Part shown: piece by piece, positions 17,530 through 25,719 of the stretch
Position numbering within the stretch: position 1 is the stretch's first letter
How the letters are laid out: each line of letters starts with the position of its first letter
Source: Deltaproteobacteria bacterium
Lineage (GTDB): Bacteria > Myxococcota > JACPTQ01
Length of the DNA stretch: 39,345 nt
Reading direction: 5' to 3'
Assembly: GCA_016192705.1 (NCBI GenBank)
Contig: JACPTQ010000065.1
Coordinates: 9,437 to 48,781, forward strand
Position numbers and translations under genes: made by a program
Notes under the pieces: generated by a model
Databases searched by the model: none
The model's input: the letters and a program-made list of their open reading frames with translations, nothing else
What the model was told of the DNA's origin: nothing

Positions 17530-18210
17530 TCATGTGGACTTCTCGGGCTGCGCACAGTTCGGACAACCGCGATTCCATTTCCAGCAGCGGACGTGGAACC
17601 GAGCCTGGCAGTTTGGACAGCGAGCTTCTTTCATTCGCTTCCGGATCCCGGCGAAGCAGAGCTCGCATTGGTTGCCGGCACTCTCATATATGCGGATCGA
17701 CGCGGCTCGAAAAAGACGGGGCGTGCCGACAGCGACCGTGGTCTTGTTCGTGCTCGCGACGGCAGTCCGTGATTCGGGTAGAGGTGTCGAAATTGCCTCT
17801 TGAGATTCGCGCGAGCTGCAACCGTAGGTGGTGCAGCCACCATTCCAATCCCACCAGCCGCCATGATGAGACGTCTCACATGCTTTACAGGACACAACAT
17901 CTTCTGTGAGGGGTTCACCGCATAGCTAACACTGTGTTCTCAGCATTGATTCCGTTTTGAACTTGATGGAACCCGTGAACCGGATTTCGAATGGACACGT
18001 TCTGGTGTCGTGGTTTTCTTGTCCCAGTGGAGCGGAAGCTGTTGCAGACCTGCTCACGCGGGATCTCGATCCTTCACTGCGGGGTTGAACGGGACTGCGC
18101 TCAGGGATTGGTTCTTGGCCAAGGAACCAGAGGCGGTATGCGATGAGCCCTATCGCTAACAGAACACAGCCAACCAGCGCTCCATACCAAAAAAAAGCAA
18201 CTAGAATCAT
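17530..18210 (-). pseudogene. Membrane-anchored double RING-like zinc protein, split by one in-frame amber codon
   Basis: The minus-strand frame from the ATG at 18210 opens with a membrane helix (MILVAFFWYGALVGCVLLAI...) and continues through ESMLRTQC to a TAG at 17926-17928. It then resumes in the same frame as LCGEPLTEDVVSCKACETSHH to the stop at 17530. Replacing the amber (for example CAG to TAG) would restore C-x-x-C in 'C-Q-L-C', the first zinc pair of a prokaryotic RING-like domain (CxxC...CxxC...HHxxWWxxNGGCxxxxC). A second, complete copy follows near the C-terminus (CELC...CPNCQARFHVRCWKWNRGCPNC). The first copy has Trp where the second has a Cys ligand. Either a recent nonsense mutation or a readthrough codon. 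The zinc part could also initiate internally. Confidence 0.75.
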
Positions 18211-18307
18211 CGTGCCGGGAAACAGAAGCCACAGAATGTTCGCGAATACAGTCTGAAAGATGGCGGTCGTCTGTCGCGACGGTTAACTTGCGGGCGGACC
18301 ATAGCCA

Positions 18308-18811
18308 CTACTGCGTCACTGAAACAAACGTGAAGGTGTAAGGCGTTGCGAGGGCCGTTCCAACAAGCGATGTCGCGCCCGTCGTAATGGTGACGGTGGT
18401 TGGCTGTTGATTTGCGTAACTGAAGACCGGCGTGAACGTCCAGATGGGGAGCACGGGGTCGGCGACGCGCGTCCCCTCCATCGCGCCTCCGTCGGGCGCG
18501 ACAACAACGAACGTTTGGCTTGTGAGTGAGAGCGCATTCATCGGCGTCGAGAAGACGATCGACAGCGTAGATTGCGGGGGCACGCCAACGGTGCCGTCGA
18601 GCGGCATCGTAAATGTCACGACGGGCGTTGCGCCAGTGTACGCAGCCATAGGGTTCCCAGCGTCGGTTTGGATTTCGCATTTGCCTGTTCCGACGTTGCA
18701 GGCCTCGCCGCGGTTGCAGTCGGAGTTTGAATCGCAGGGGATGAAACAAGCCGGAACCAGAAGAGAAAAAAATGCAACGGCCAAGGCGATCGCGGCGTTC
18801 ACATCTGACAT
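18308..18811 (-). CDS. Lipoprotein with a bacterial Ig-like (Big_5-type) domain
   Basis: 167 residues. The signal peptide ends LLVPAC (lipid Cys22). A short Cys-rich segment (CFIPCDSNSDCNRGEACNVGTGKC, in pieces over 22-45) resembles the 'dCpaGqxCxxGxC' motif common in myxobacterial lipoproteins. It is followed by an Ig-like domain with VTFTMPLDGTVGVPPQSTL and a closing GTALATPYTFTFVSV, as in Big_5 (SbsA Ig-like) domains. Probably surface-exposed. The ATG at 18809-18811 lies one base after the NagZ stop, so translation is likely coupled; the N-region of the signal lacks Arg/Lys, so an upstream start inside nagZ is possible. Confidence 0.82.
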   Translation of the reverse strand: MSDVNAAIALAVAFFSLLVPACFIPCDSNSDCNRGEACNVGTGKCEIQTDAGNPMAAYTGATPVVTFTMPLDGTVGVPPQSTLSIVFSTPMNALSLTSQTFVVVAPDGGAMEGTRVADPVLPIWTFTPVFSYANQQPTTVTITTGATSLVGTALATPYTFTFVSVTQ

Positions 18812-18812
18812 C

Positions 18813-19883
18813 CTAATGATGTTTGGGCGCGGCTTCCAGTCGGCGCAAGACCTCGTCGCGGACGGCGAGGTGGGCCGGGCAGCCGATGTTGTCGCGGATT
18901 TCGTCGCGCGTTCGCGCCGCTGGGGCTGGGTAACTTGTGCGGAGCTTGGCGATTCGCTTTCGCGCGTCGTCCATTCGCGCGCGTACGGTGATGTCGCCCC
19001 ACATCGCTGAAAGGGTCGAGAGCGCCGACTCGACGCGATCGCGAGAGTTGCACTCGAGGACGATGTCGACGCCAGCTTCGATCGCCTTTCGTACGGCGAT
19101 GTCGGGCGCGAAACGGTCGGCGATCGCTTTCATTTCGAGATCGTCAGAAACGATGACGCCGCTGAAGCCAATCTCCTCGCGAAGCAGCTGCATCCATGTG
19201 GACGACAGGGTTGCGGGCGCTTCATCGACGTGGGGGACACGAATATGCGCGGTCATGATCGATGCGACGCCTGCTTTCGCCGCGGCGATGAACGGAACAA
19301 ATTCGGTCTCGCGCAAGCGCGGCAAGTCGTGCGCGATGACGGGCAAGTCTTTGTGCGAATCGAGCGCGGCGTCGCCGTGCCCCGGGAAGTGTTTTCCGCA
19401 GGCCGCGACGTGTCTAAGCTGCAGCGTCGACAGAAATTCGACGGCATGCGCTGAAACCTGCTTGGCGTCTGCAGATAACGCACGTCGCCCAATTATCGGG
19501 TTCGCGGGATTCGTGTGCACATCGAGGACCGGCGCGAAATCGAGGTTGACGCCGACCGCCGCAAGTTCCGCCGCAAAGACCTCCGCCACGCGTCGCGTGA
19601 GCGCTACGTCATTTATTTCGCCGAGCGTCGCCATGTCAGGGAACTCCGTCCACGGTGCGCGAAACCGCGCCACGCGGCCGCCCTCTTGATCGACCGACAC
19701 GATGATGTCGGGGTTCGCGAGCCGAAGGTCGTGCGTGAGCTCCGCGACTTGCGCCGGTGCCTCAATGTTGCGCCCGAAAAGAATGACGCCGCCAAGTCCG
19801 CGTCGCGCAAGGCCGAGGACGTCACGCGTCGCGGTCGTGCCGTCGAATCCGGCGATGAGAAGCTCAGCGAATGGATACGACAT
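18813..19883 (-). CDS. nagZ: Glycoside hydrolase family 3, beta-N-acetylhexosaminidase (NagZ type)
   Basis: 356 residues, a single TIM-barrel domain without the C-terminal domains of large GH3 enzymes, as in NagZ. Substrate-binding KHFPGHGD lies at 164-171, the loop SHKDLP (176-181) carries the His acid/base of NagZ, and the nucleophile Asp247 lies in VIVSDDLEM. DQEGGRVARFR (65-75) is the N-terminal family block. It would remove N-acetylglucosamine from muropeptides in the cytoplasm during peptidoglycan recycling; no signal peptide is present. It is followed with a 1-base gap by the Ig-like lipoprotein gene and preceded by a lipoprotein gene 21 bases away, so it may be part of a multi-gene transcript. 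The family is certain; the recycling role is from knowledge of NagZ. Confidence 0.93.
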   Translation of the reverse strand: MSYPFAELLIAGFDGTTATRDVLGLARRGLGGVILFGRNIEAPAQVAELTHDLRLANPDIIVSVDQEGGRVARFRAPWTEFPDMATLGEINDVALTRRVAEVFAAELAAVGVNLDFAPVLDVHTNPANPIIGRRALSADAKQVSAHAVEFLSTLQLRHVAACGKHFPGHGDAALDSHKDLPVIAHDLPRLRETEFVPFIAAAKAGVASIMTAHIRVPHVDEAPATLSSTWMQLLREEIGFSGVIVSDDLEMKAIADRFAPDIAVRKAIEAGVDIVLECNSRDRVESALSTLSAMWGDITVRARMDDARKRIAKLRTSYPAPAARTRDEIRDNIGCPAHLAVRDEVLRRLEAAPKHH

Positions 19884-19904
19884 GCGACGGTGATAACACG
19901 AGAA

Positions 19905-21380
19905 TCAATTGCAAGCTGGGAAACAGTACGATGTTCCCCAGGCGCCGAAGTGATCGGGGCAGTACTGCTTAATGCAGTACGAGTAACACGTTCCGCCATC
20001 GGCGTTCTTGTAGGTTTTGTACGCCCACGACGTTCCCGCATCGATCGGGAGCCAATCCGGCGTCGTACACGGCTGATGCATACACGCCTGGCCCGTTGAG
20101 TCGGTCGCTCGAATCGGGGTATCGGGCGTGCACCCGGGTGGTGGATCGAGCGGCCCGCCATCGCCGCTCATCGACCCGGCGTCAAACGATCCGCCGCCGC
20201 CGTCGGCGCCGCCACCGCCGTCAACGGGACTCGTACACACCGAGGGTGCCTCGTTCGTGAGAAGCACCTCGGTTTGCGCTGAGACAGGCGCCGTGAACGA
20301 CAGCGCGCCATTATTTTTTTCTTCGAGAAAGATCGACGAGATCGTGAGCGCACTTAAGAGCTGCGCGTCGGTCGCGCCCGCATCGGTTACATTCTTGAAA
20401 AAGACCGCGTTCGACAGATCGAAATGAAAAATCACTTTGAGCGAATTCCCCTCGACGACTCCAGCGTCGGCGCTCGACTTATAGCTGAATGTTTTGTTGC
20501 ACTTATCGAGCTTCGCCCACATCCCGAACGGATTTGCGAGACTCGCGAGCACCGAGCCGCCGGGTATCGTCACTTGGGGTTTCCCGGTGCCATCGACTGC
20601 ACAGGTGATCGCGTTGTTTGCGATGTAGGCAAGCTGTAATGGGCTTGCGGGCCGCGTCGCGACGAACTGCCCACCATCTGGGTCGAGCCAGCGGTAATCG
20701 GCGGGTGGACACGAATCGAATTCGTTCGGCTTCTTGCAAAGCATCACGTCGCCGCGCTTGAATGTCGCGCCCGGAATCAACGTGCTGTTCGCCGCGACGT
20801 TCGCGAGCGCCGCTGGGTCCATGCACGCGACGATCGCTGGGACTTCGTTAAGCGGCTGCGTCGTAAACGCGAGGCGCACGTTCCAGTATTCGCCATGCAC
20901 CGGAAGCTGGATGTCGAGGTACGCGAAGTTGAGATCCGCGGTGTCCCAAATCTTACCGACGGGCGCCTCTTCGAGGTTCGATTCACCAGGGATTTGTGTC
21001 GGGTTTGACATATCGAACGCAAACGTCGTCGTGCCGCCGTCCTCGTTGATATCTGTGGAGCCACCCATCAATCGCGCTGGGACGCCCGCGGTCGCTGCCG
21101 ATTTCAGCGAGATAAGGCCGATGTGTCCTTTCATCGCGGTGGGCGCGAGGCAGAGTCCACTCGTTCCTTCGAAGCTGCACGTCACGAAATCGGGCGTGAG
21201 CGGCTTTTGCGAAATCCCGATGGCGCCCGGAGTGCTCGTCGGGTATCCCGTGTTCGTCGATGCGAGAATCAGCGAAAGATACTCCGATACAACCGACGTG
21301 GTCGGTGCCGGCCCGCTGCTGCACGCAACGCCGAGCGCGACCCCGAGAACCGCTGCCATCAAGGTTGTTCTTCGTTTCAT
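19905..21380 (-). CDS. Cys-rich lipoprotein of unknown function
   Basis: 491 residues. The signal peptide ends LGVAC (lipid Cys20). The mature chain is beta-rich with scattered Cys pairs and several Gly/Pro-rich turns, then a Gly/Asp/Ser-rich linker (about 390-415, GGGGADGGGGSFDAG) before a compact C-terminal segment of about 60 residues. That segment has eight or nine Cys (GQACMHQPC, GGTCYSYCIKQYC, SYCFPAC), suggesting a disulfide-knotted domain. No family recognised. Expected at the outer membrane. Ends 21 bases before nagZ on the same strand; the MFS gene stop is 72 bases upstream. Confidence 0.85.
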   Translation of the reverse strand: MKRRTTLMAAVLGVALGVACSSGPAPTTSVVSEYLSLILASTNTGYPTSTPGAIGISQKPLTPDFVTCSFEGTSGLCLAPTAMKGHIGLISLKSAATAGVPARLMGGSTDINEDGGTTTFAFDMSNPTQIPGESNLEEAPVGKIWDTADLNFAYLDIQLPVHGEYWNVRLAFTTQPLNEVPAIVACMDPAALANVAANSTLIPGATFKRGDVMLCKKPNEFDSCPPADYRWLDPDGGQFVATRPASPLQLAYIANNAITCAVDGTGKPQVTIPGGSVLASLANPFGMWAKLDKCNKTFSYKSSADAGVVEGNSLKVIFHFDLSNAVFFKNVTDAGATDAQLLSALTISSIFLEEKNNGALSFTAPVSAQTEVLLTNEAPSVCTSPVDGGGGADGGGGSFDAGSMSGDGGPLDPPPGCTPDTPIRATDSTGQACMHQPCTTPDWLPIDAGTSWAYKTYKNADGGTCYSYCIKQYCPDHFGAWGTSYCFPACN

Positions 21381-21452
21381 TTTCGGCTCCCCTCGTCTTG
21401 GCCCCCCTGCGCCTCAGTAAAATCGATCACACGATGCGCGTCAATTTAGCGC

Positions 21453-22964
21453 TCACGCCTTCGGGTTTGCCGCAGCCACCGGTGCCGACTCGACGATCTC
21501 CGGCGTCACCTCGCGCGCTTTGCCGCGTGGGAAAAGAAGCGCCGACGCAAACGCCAAAAGAGCCACCGCGATCATGCCAATGAACACCGGCTTAAGCGAT
21601 GCTTCGACAGCGCTTTGCAACGGCGCGAGGACATCGGGCGCAAGCGCGCGGCGTTCGAGGGGGCTCAAAAGTTTGTTCGCGACATCGACGCCACCCGCAA
21701 CACCCGACAACTCGCGCGCGAGGGTGAACGCCATCCAGGTCGACAGGATCGTGACGATGAAGGTGCCGCCCAGCGAGCGGGAAAACGTGCTCACCGCCGT
21801 AACCGTCGCGCGTTCGCTGAATCCGACCGCGCTTTGCACCGCAACCATAAACGGTGTCACGCTGAACCCAAGACCAACGCCTAAGAAGAGCATTCCGATC
21901 ACGGGAACAAAAACCGGCGTCGTTCGGGTCATAAACGCAAACGTAATCATCGCAATCGTGAGGAGCGTTGTTCCGACGACGATGACCGGCCGATAGCCGA
22001 CCCGCAAAATAAACCGGCTGGCAATGGCCGCGCCGCCTGGCCAACCGATCGCCATCGGCGTGATGACCATGCCTGCCACCATCGCGGGTTCGCCCATACC
22101 GCCTTGCACGAAGAGCGGCAAGAACGTCAGCGCCGAGTACATCACGCCCGCCGCAAGCGCGCCCGACAAGCTGGCGACGGCGACGACGCGAGACCGAAAA
22201 AGGCGGAACGGGATGAACGGCGACGGATGTCCGCGTCGCATGTTCAGCACGAATCCCACGCCCAGTATGGCAGCGAGGACCAGCATGCCCGCCTCGCGCC
22301 ACGCCCAGGTGACGCTCGCGCCGTTGGCGTGTGGCAGTGCGAAGAGCGCGGCGAGGACCGTTCCCGAAAAGAGCGCAGCGCCAACCCAATCGGTTCGCGC
22401 ACGTGTTCGCTCGTGGTCGCGGTAAGACTTCATGAAGATGGCGATCGACAGCGCGCCGAACGGAAGGTTCAAGAAAAAGATCCAGCGCCACGCGTTGATC
22501 TGGACAAACAAGCCACCGACGAGAGGTCCCATGATCGACGAGACTCCCCAGACGGCGCTTGAAAGCGCCTGCACTTTGCCGCGCTCTTCGAGAGGATAAA
22601 GGTCGCCGAGAAGCGTGGCGGTCATAGCGAACAACGTGCCGCCTGCGATGCCTTGCAGCGCCCGAAACGCGATGAGCATTTCGATTGACGTGGAGAGGCC
22701 CGACAGCGCCGATGCGACCATAAAGCCGCCCGCGCCGAAAAGGTAAACGGGGCGCCGACCGAGCGAATCGCCCAGGCGTCCCGCGATGGGGGTCGCGACG
22801 GTGAACGCGAACAGGTAAGCCGATATGACCCAGCCGTAAAGCGCAACGCCGTGCAGTTCGCCGATGACGGAGGGCATCGCGGTTGTCACGACGGTGCTGT
22901 CGATCGATGACAGGAAGACGCCGATGAGTAGACCGGCTGTGACGGTGCGGCGGTTCAAGACCAT
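21453..22964 (-). CDS. MFS drug exporter of the DHA2 (EmrB/QacA) type, 14 TM
   Basis: 503 residues from the ATG at 22964. A longer frame back to 23183 runs through repeat copy C and is Arg-rich, so it is rejected. The motif VFLSSIDSTVVTTAMPSV (about 14-31) is the antiporter-type DHA2 N-terminal signature, followed by GRLGDSLGRRPVYLFG (about 62-77), the MFS loop motif. About fourteen hydrophobic helices with a central loop fit proton-driven efflux of hydrophobic compounds. Inner membrane. The upstream element copy C lies in its 5' region. No regulator gene adjoins it, so the substrate is unknown. Confidence 0.92.
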   Translation of the reverse strand: MVLNRRTVTAGLLIGVFLSSIDSTVVTTAMPSVIGELHGVALYGWVISAYLFAFTVATPIAGRLGDSLGRRPVYLFGAGGFMVASALSGLSTSIEMLIAFRALQGIAGGTLFAMTATLLGDLYPLEERGKVQALSSAVWGVSSIMGPLVGGLFVQINAWRWIFFLNLPFGALSIAIFMKSYRDHERTRARTDWVGAALFSGTVLAALFALPHANGASVTWAWREAGMLVLAAILGVGFVLNMRRGHPSPFIPFRLFRSRVVAVASLSGALAAGVMYSALTFLPLFVQGGMGEPAMVAGMVITPMAIGWPGGAAIASRFILRVGYRPVIVVGTTLLTIAMITFAFMTRTTPVFVPVIGMLFLGVGLGFSVTPFMVAVQSAVGFSERATVTAVSTFSRSLGGTFIVTILSTWMAFTLARELSGVAGGVDVANKLLSPLERRALAPDVLAPLQSAVEASLKPVFIGMIAVALLAFASALLFPRGKAREVTPEIVESAPVAAANPKA

Positions 22965-23004
22965 GAAGCTCAACCTTAACACCGGCCGCTGCGTCCGTAA
23001 AAGC

Positions 23005-23091
23005 GGTAGGCTGCGGGCTCCGTTCCGTCGCCCTCGCCATTTTGCTCGCGCAGAGAAGCCGCTGGCTTCTCCGCCGACCGCTCGCAAAATA
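23005..23091 (-). repeat. Dispersed nested-hairpin repeat, copy C
   Basis: On the minus strand the inner hairpin GAGAAGCC-AGC-GGCTTCTC (23053-23071) is a perfect 8-bp stem. It sits inside a TTTTGC/GCAAAA outer stem and is followed by the 19-nt family tail (23022-23040), identical to copies A and D, and by GGAGCCCGCAGCCTACC. It lies 3' of the M28 gene in sense orientation and 5' of the MFS gene, so it could act in the intergenic part of a shared transcript. Confidence 0.85.
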
Positions 23092-23127
23092 ACTGGACCG
23101 CGTGCATCGATTAAAGCGGGCGAGACG

Positions 23128-24516
23128 TTAGCGCGGTCGAAAAAAGAAATGCGCGACCCAAAAAGAAAACGTGGCGATCGCAAGCCACGGAAGGTCGAGC
23201 GCGAAATGAGACCCGAATTGGAGGCGCGCGGCGACGAGGATGATGAGCGGCGAAAGCGCGAGCGGAAGCGCGAGGGCCGTGGCCCACCATCGGCGCGGAA
23301 GGCCGGATGCGTACACGATCGGCGTTACGACGACCGCGAAAAAGAAGAGTCCGAACGCGGCGGGAATGAAGCTGAGGGCAATGACGACGGCGTGGGCAAC
23401 GTCGGCGGTTTTCGGCGCGCCAAAGGCGAGTTCGCGCGCGATGACGAAGAGGCGTGGGATGGCCGCGGCCACGATGAGGAGGACAAGGGCCAGCGCTCCA
23501 AACGTTTGGCCACCGACCGCAACGTAATCCTCGTCCCACGGGGCTCTGGTGCCAGCGCGGGCGAACGTTTTGATGAACGCCTCGGCGGTTCGTCCAGCGG
23601 CGGCCACGCGGGCGGCGTCAAGGCGCTCGGGTGTGTCGGTTTCGCGATGGTAATGCGCGTATTGACGCGTAAACGAGAAATCGGCGAGGAAGGCGGCTGG
23701 GATTTGCGAAACGATGAACGGCGCGTCGTCGCTTCCAAACGGCACTTCGGCGAGGCGCACGGCGACTTGGTACGGGATCGTGAGGAGCGAATCGCCGACG
23801 TCCAGTTTGGCGCCCGCGGCGTGGGATGCGCGAAGAAGCGACTCGACAAACGCGCGTGGCGCGATTCGGCGCGGTGTGCCGCGATGGCTCCGCGAGAAGG
23901 TGTGCGCGACGAAAGCGCCGCCGCGACAACCGATCGCGTCGAACGCGAGTGCAGCGACCGTCTGTTTTTTTGCGCGCGCGGAGTTCGTTTCGACCCAGCG
24001 TTTCGATCCGAGGAGCCCGGTTTCTTCGCCATCCCAAAACGCAAAAACCAAACTGAAGGTTGGACGATTCTCGTCAACGGCCCCCGCCTTTTTCGAAGGC
24101 GCGAAAACCCGCGCGAGCTCAAGGAGCGCCCCGACGCCTGCGCCATTGTCGGCGGCCCCGCCCGATGGCGCGATCGTGTCGTAGTGAGCACCAACAACAA
24201 TTGTCTCGCGCCGCTCCCCGGCTCGCTCAACGAGCACGTTGGCGAGTTTCTTCCCGCCGCTCGAAAACTCTTGAATCCGCGGCGTGTAGCCGAGCTGCCG
24301 GAGCTTCTCTGCGATGTGTGCGCGCGCCAACGTGTGCGCCGGTGTCGCTGGAACGCGCGCTGGGAAACGGGCCTGAAGATCAACGAGGTTTGCGAAGGCG
24401 CGGTCGCCGTCAAAGTCGATTTGAATGGGTGGTGTCGTCGCGATCGGCCAGCGCCAAAGGACAACCGCGAGCGCCGGGAACGGCAAAAACGATAGGGCGC
24501 GCCACCACCGCCACAC
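23128..24516 (-). CDS. M28 family zinc aminopeptidase with C-terminal membrane domain
   Basis: 462 residues. An N-terminal anchor helix (about 5-22) precedes a peptidase domain with the M28 metal ligands: His111 (GAHYDT), Asp123 (AADNGAGV), catalytic Glu164 and ligand Glu165 (WDGEETGLLG), Asp193 (AFDAIGC) and His290 (YHRETDTPE). The C-terminal third (about 335-460) has five or so hydrophobic helices, giving a membrane-embedded form related to the FXNA/ERMP1-like arrangement. The catalytic domain probably faces the periplasm or outside. It ends 164 bases before the MFS gene; the secreted repeat protein gene lies upstream with 52 bases between. Substrate unknown. Confidence 0.93.
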   Translation of the reverse strand: MWRWWRALSFLPFPALAVVLWRWPIATTPPIQIDFDGDRAFANLVDLQARFPARVPATPAHTLARAHIAEKLRQLGYTPRIQEFSSGGKKLANVLVERAGERRETIVVGAHYDTIAPSGGAADNGAGVGALLELARVFAPSKKAGAVDENRPTFSLVFAFWDGEETGLLGSKRWVETNSARAKKQTVAALAFDAIGCRGGAFVAHTFSRSHRGTPRRIAPRAFVESLLRASHAAGAKLDVGDSLLTIPYQVAVRLAEVPFGSDDAPFIVSQIPAAFLADFSFTRQYAHYHRETDTPERLDAARVAAAGRTAEAFIKTFARAGTRAPWDEDYVAVGGQTFGALALVLLIVAAAIPRLFVIARELAFGAPKTADVAHAVVIALSFIPAAFGLFFFAVVVTPIVYASGLPRRWWATALALPLALSPLIILVAARLQFGSHFALDLPWLAIATFSFWVAHFFFRPR

Positions 24517-24567
24517 GAACGAAACTTAGCGCAGGGGCGCCGCGGGCGCTATGGTGTTGTCGCGGAG

Positions 24568-25287
24568 TTATCGTTTTTGCAACGTGAAGTCGAGCGTCAC
24601 GCTCTTGCCCGCTTGCACGGTCGCCTTGACCGTCGCCGGCGCAAACGAGCCCGCCGGTGTGCAGGTGAGCGAATATTCACCGGCCGGCAAGTCGAGCTGA
24701 TAGCGCGACGTCAGCTTCCACGCGACCGGCATCACCGCGCCGTTCGCCGCCTTCACTTCCATCCCGCGGCACGGAATCAGCGTTCCATTCGCCGTAATCT
24801 TCCCGGCGACCTTGCCCGTCGGCCCCGTTGGCGCCGCTGGCGCTCCCGATTTCTGAAGCGCGCCCTTGGACGGCGCAAGTCCTTTCGCCGCCACCCCGAG
24901 GCCCCAACGGCTCTTGCCCAATCGTGGCGCGAGCTTTCCAACTCGCCGCGTGAGCGCGCTCTGTTTCGACGCGACTTTCGACACCTTGATCTGTTGCAGC
25001 GTTTCCTTCCCCTCGACAACATCGATTGGCCCAACCCGCCCCTCCGCATATCCCGGCAACCGGCAAACGAAACTGTATTTCCCGGGCGCGAGGTCAAAGG
25101 TCGCCCGCGAGAACATCTTCGGCCACGCCGAAACGACTTTGTTATTCGCGTCAACCGCCTCCGCCTTGCACGCAACCAGCGCCCCGCCTACGTCCGCGAT
25201 GGTCAGCGAAACCTTCCCAGCCGCACCCGCCGTTGACGCCAGGCCCAAAAGCAGGCCCGACGCCATCCATAGTCTTCCTGTTTTCAT
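24568..25287 (-). CDS. Secreted protein with two CarboxypepD_reg/PEGA-like repeats
   Basis: 239 residues with a cleavable signal peptide (to about AGA/AG at 22-24), preceded by a GGAGGAA ribosome site. Two related beta-sandwich units are separated by a basic Ala/Gly/Pro linker (about 105-155). The first has VACKAEAVDANNKVVSAW and FDLAPGKYSFVCRLPGY; the second has IPCRGMEVKAANGAVMPVAW and LDLPAGEYSLTCTPAG. Each carries the 'LpaGeYsltC' strand of carboxypeptidase regulatory-like or PEGA domains and a Cys pair likely to form a disulfide. No catalytic residues. Probably a periplasmic or surface structural/binding protein. Confidence 0.85.
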   Translation of the reverse strand: MKTGRLWMASGLLLGLASTAGAAGKVSLTIADVGGALVACKAEAVDANNKVVSAWPKMFSRATFDLAPGKYSFVCRLPGYAEGRVGPIDVVEGKETLQQIKVSKVASKQSALTRRVGKLAPRLGKSRWGLGVAAKGLAPSKGALQKSGAPAAPTGPTGKVAGKITANGTLIPCRGMEVKAANGAVMPVAWKLTSRYQLDLPAGEYSLTCTPAGSFAPATVKATVQAGKSVTLDFTLQKR

Positions 25288-25454
25288 GACTCGATTCCTC
25301 CGAATTCTTCCTTTTCTTTCAAGTTCCGTTCTATTAGACGCACGACCAAAGGGTTTTATTCAGCCACAAAAACATCAAAAAGTCTAGCCACTTGTGGCCG
25401 CGCGGGCGCCGTGGTATCGCTTCGTCGAAGTGCAAAGCCGCCAGGGGGTACGAG

Positions 25455-25673
25455 ATGTCAGACCTCGAAGTTAACGACCGCAACAATTTCGATGGACTCA
25501 AGATCTTCTCGGCCACGATGGCCAAGGAGCGCGCCGAACTCGGCGATGTCATCACGCGCTGGATCGTCGACCACGCGGATGTTGATATCGTCGACCGACT
25601 GGTTCGCCAATCGAGCGGAGGCGATTACCACTGCTTGACCATTCTATTATTCTTCAGGTCGAAGCGAGGCTAG
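25455..25673 (+). CDS. 72-aa conserved-looking small protein upstream of ParA-like gene
   Basis: Start ATG at 25455, chosen because the GGGGG purine stretch lies 5-9 bases before it and the frame upstream is Arg-rich. Begins MSDLEVNDRNNFDGLKIFSA and contains a helix (TMAKERAELGDVITRWIVDH), then VDIVDRLVRQSSGGDYHCLTI ending in a hydrophobic strand LTILLFFRSKR. The layout helix-strand-strand with the RQSSxxxxHCLTI block looks like a compact alpha/beta fold that I have the impression recurs in Myxococcota genomes; I do not know its role. It ends 46 bases before the ParA-like start and may be co-transcribed with it. Confidence 0.75.
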   Translation: MSDLEVNDRNNFDGLKIFSATMAKERAELGDVITRWIVDHADVDIVDRLVRQSSGGDYHCLTILLFFRSKRG

Positions 25674-25719
25674 CGGCATACAGTCGGCGTTCCGATTCGG
25701 GCGCGCGAAGGAGGTGCGG

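Noticed and set aside
22965-23183. N-terminal extension of the MFS protein
   Set aside because: It runs through repeat copy C, is Arg-rich and would put 73 residues before the first helix; the ATG at 22964 begins the conserved DHA2 sequence.
22864-24495. 543-codon plus-strand open frame opposite the MFS and M28 genes
   Set aside because: Arg/Gly/Glu-rich antisense frame crossing two real genes and repeat copy C.
25708-25716. GTG at 25714 as the ParA-like start
   Set aside because: It overlaps the AAGGAGG ribosome site; the GTG at 25720 has correct spacing.
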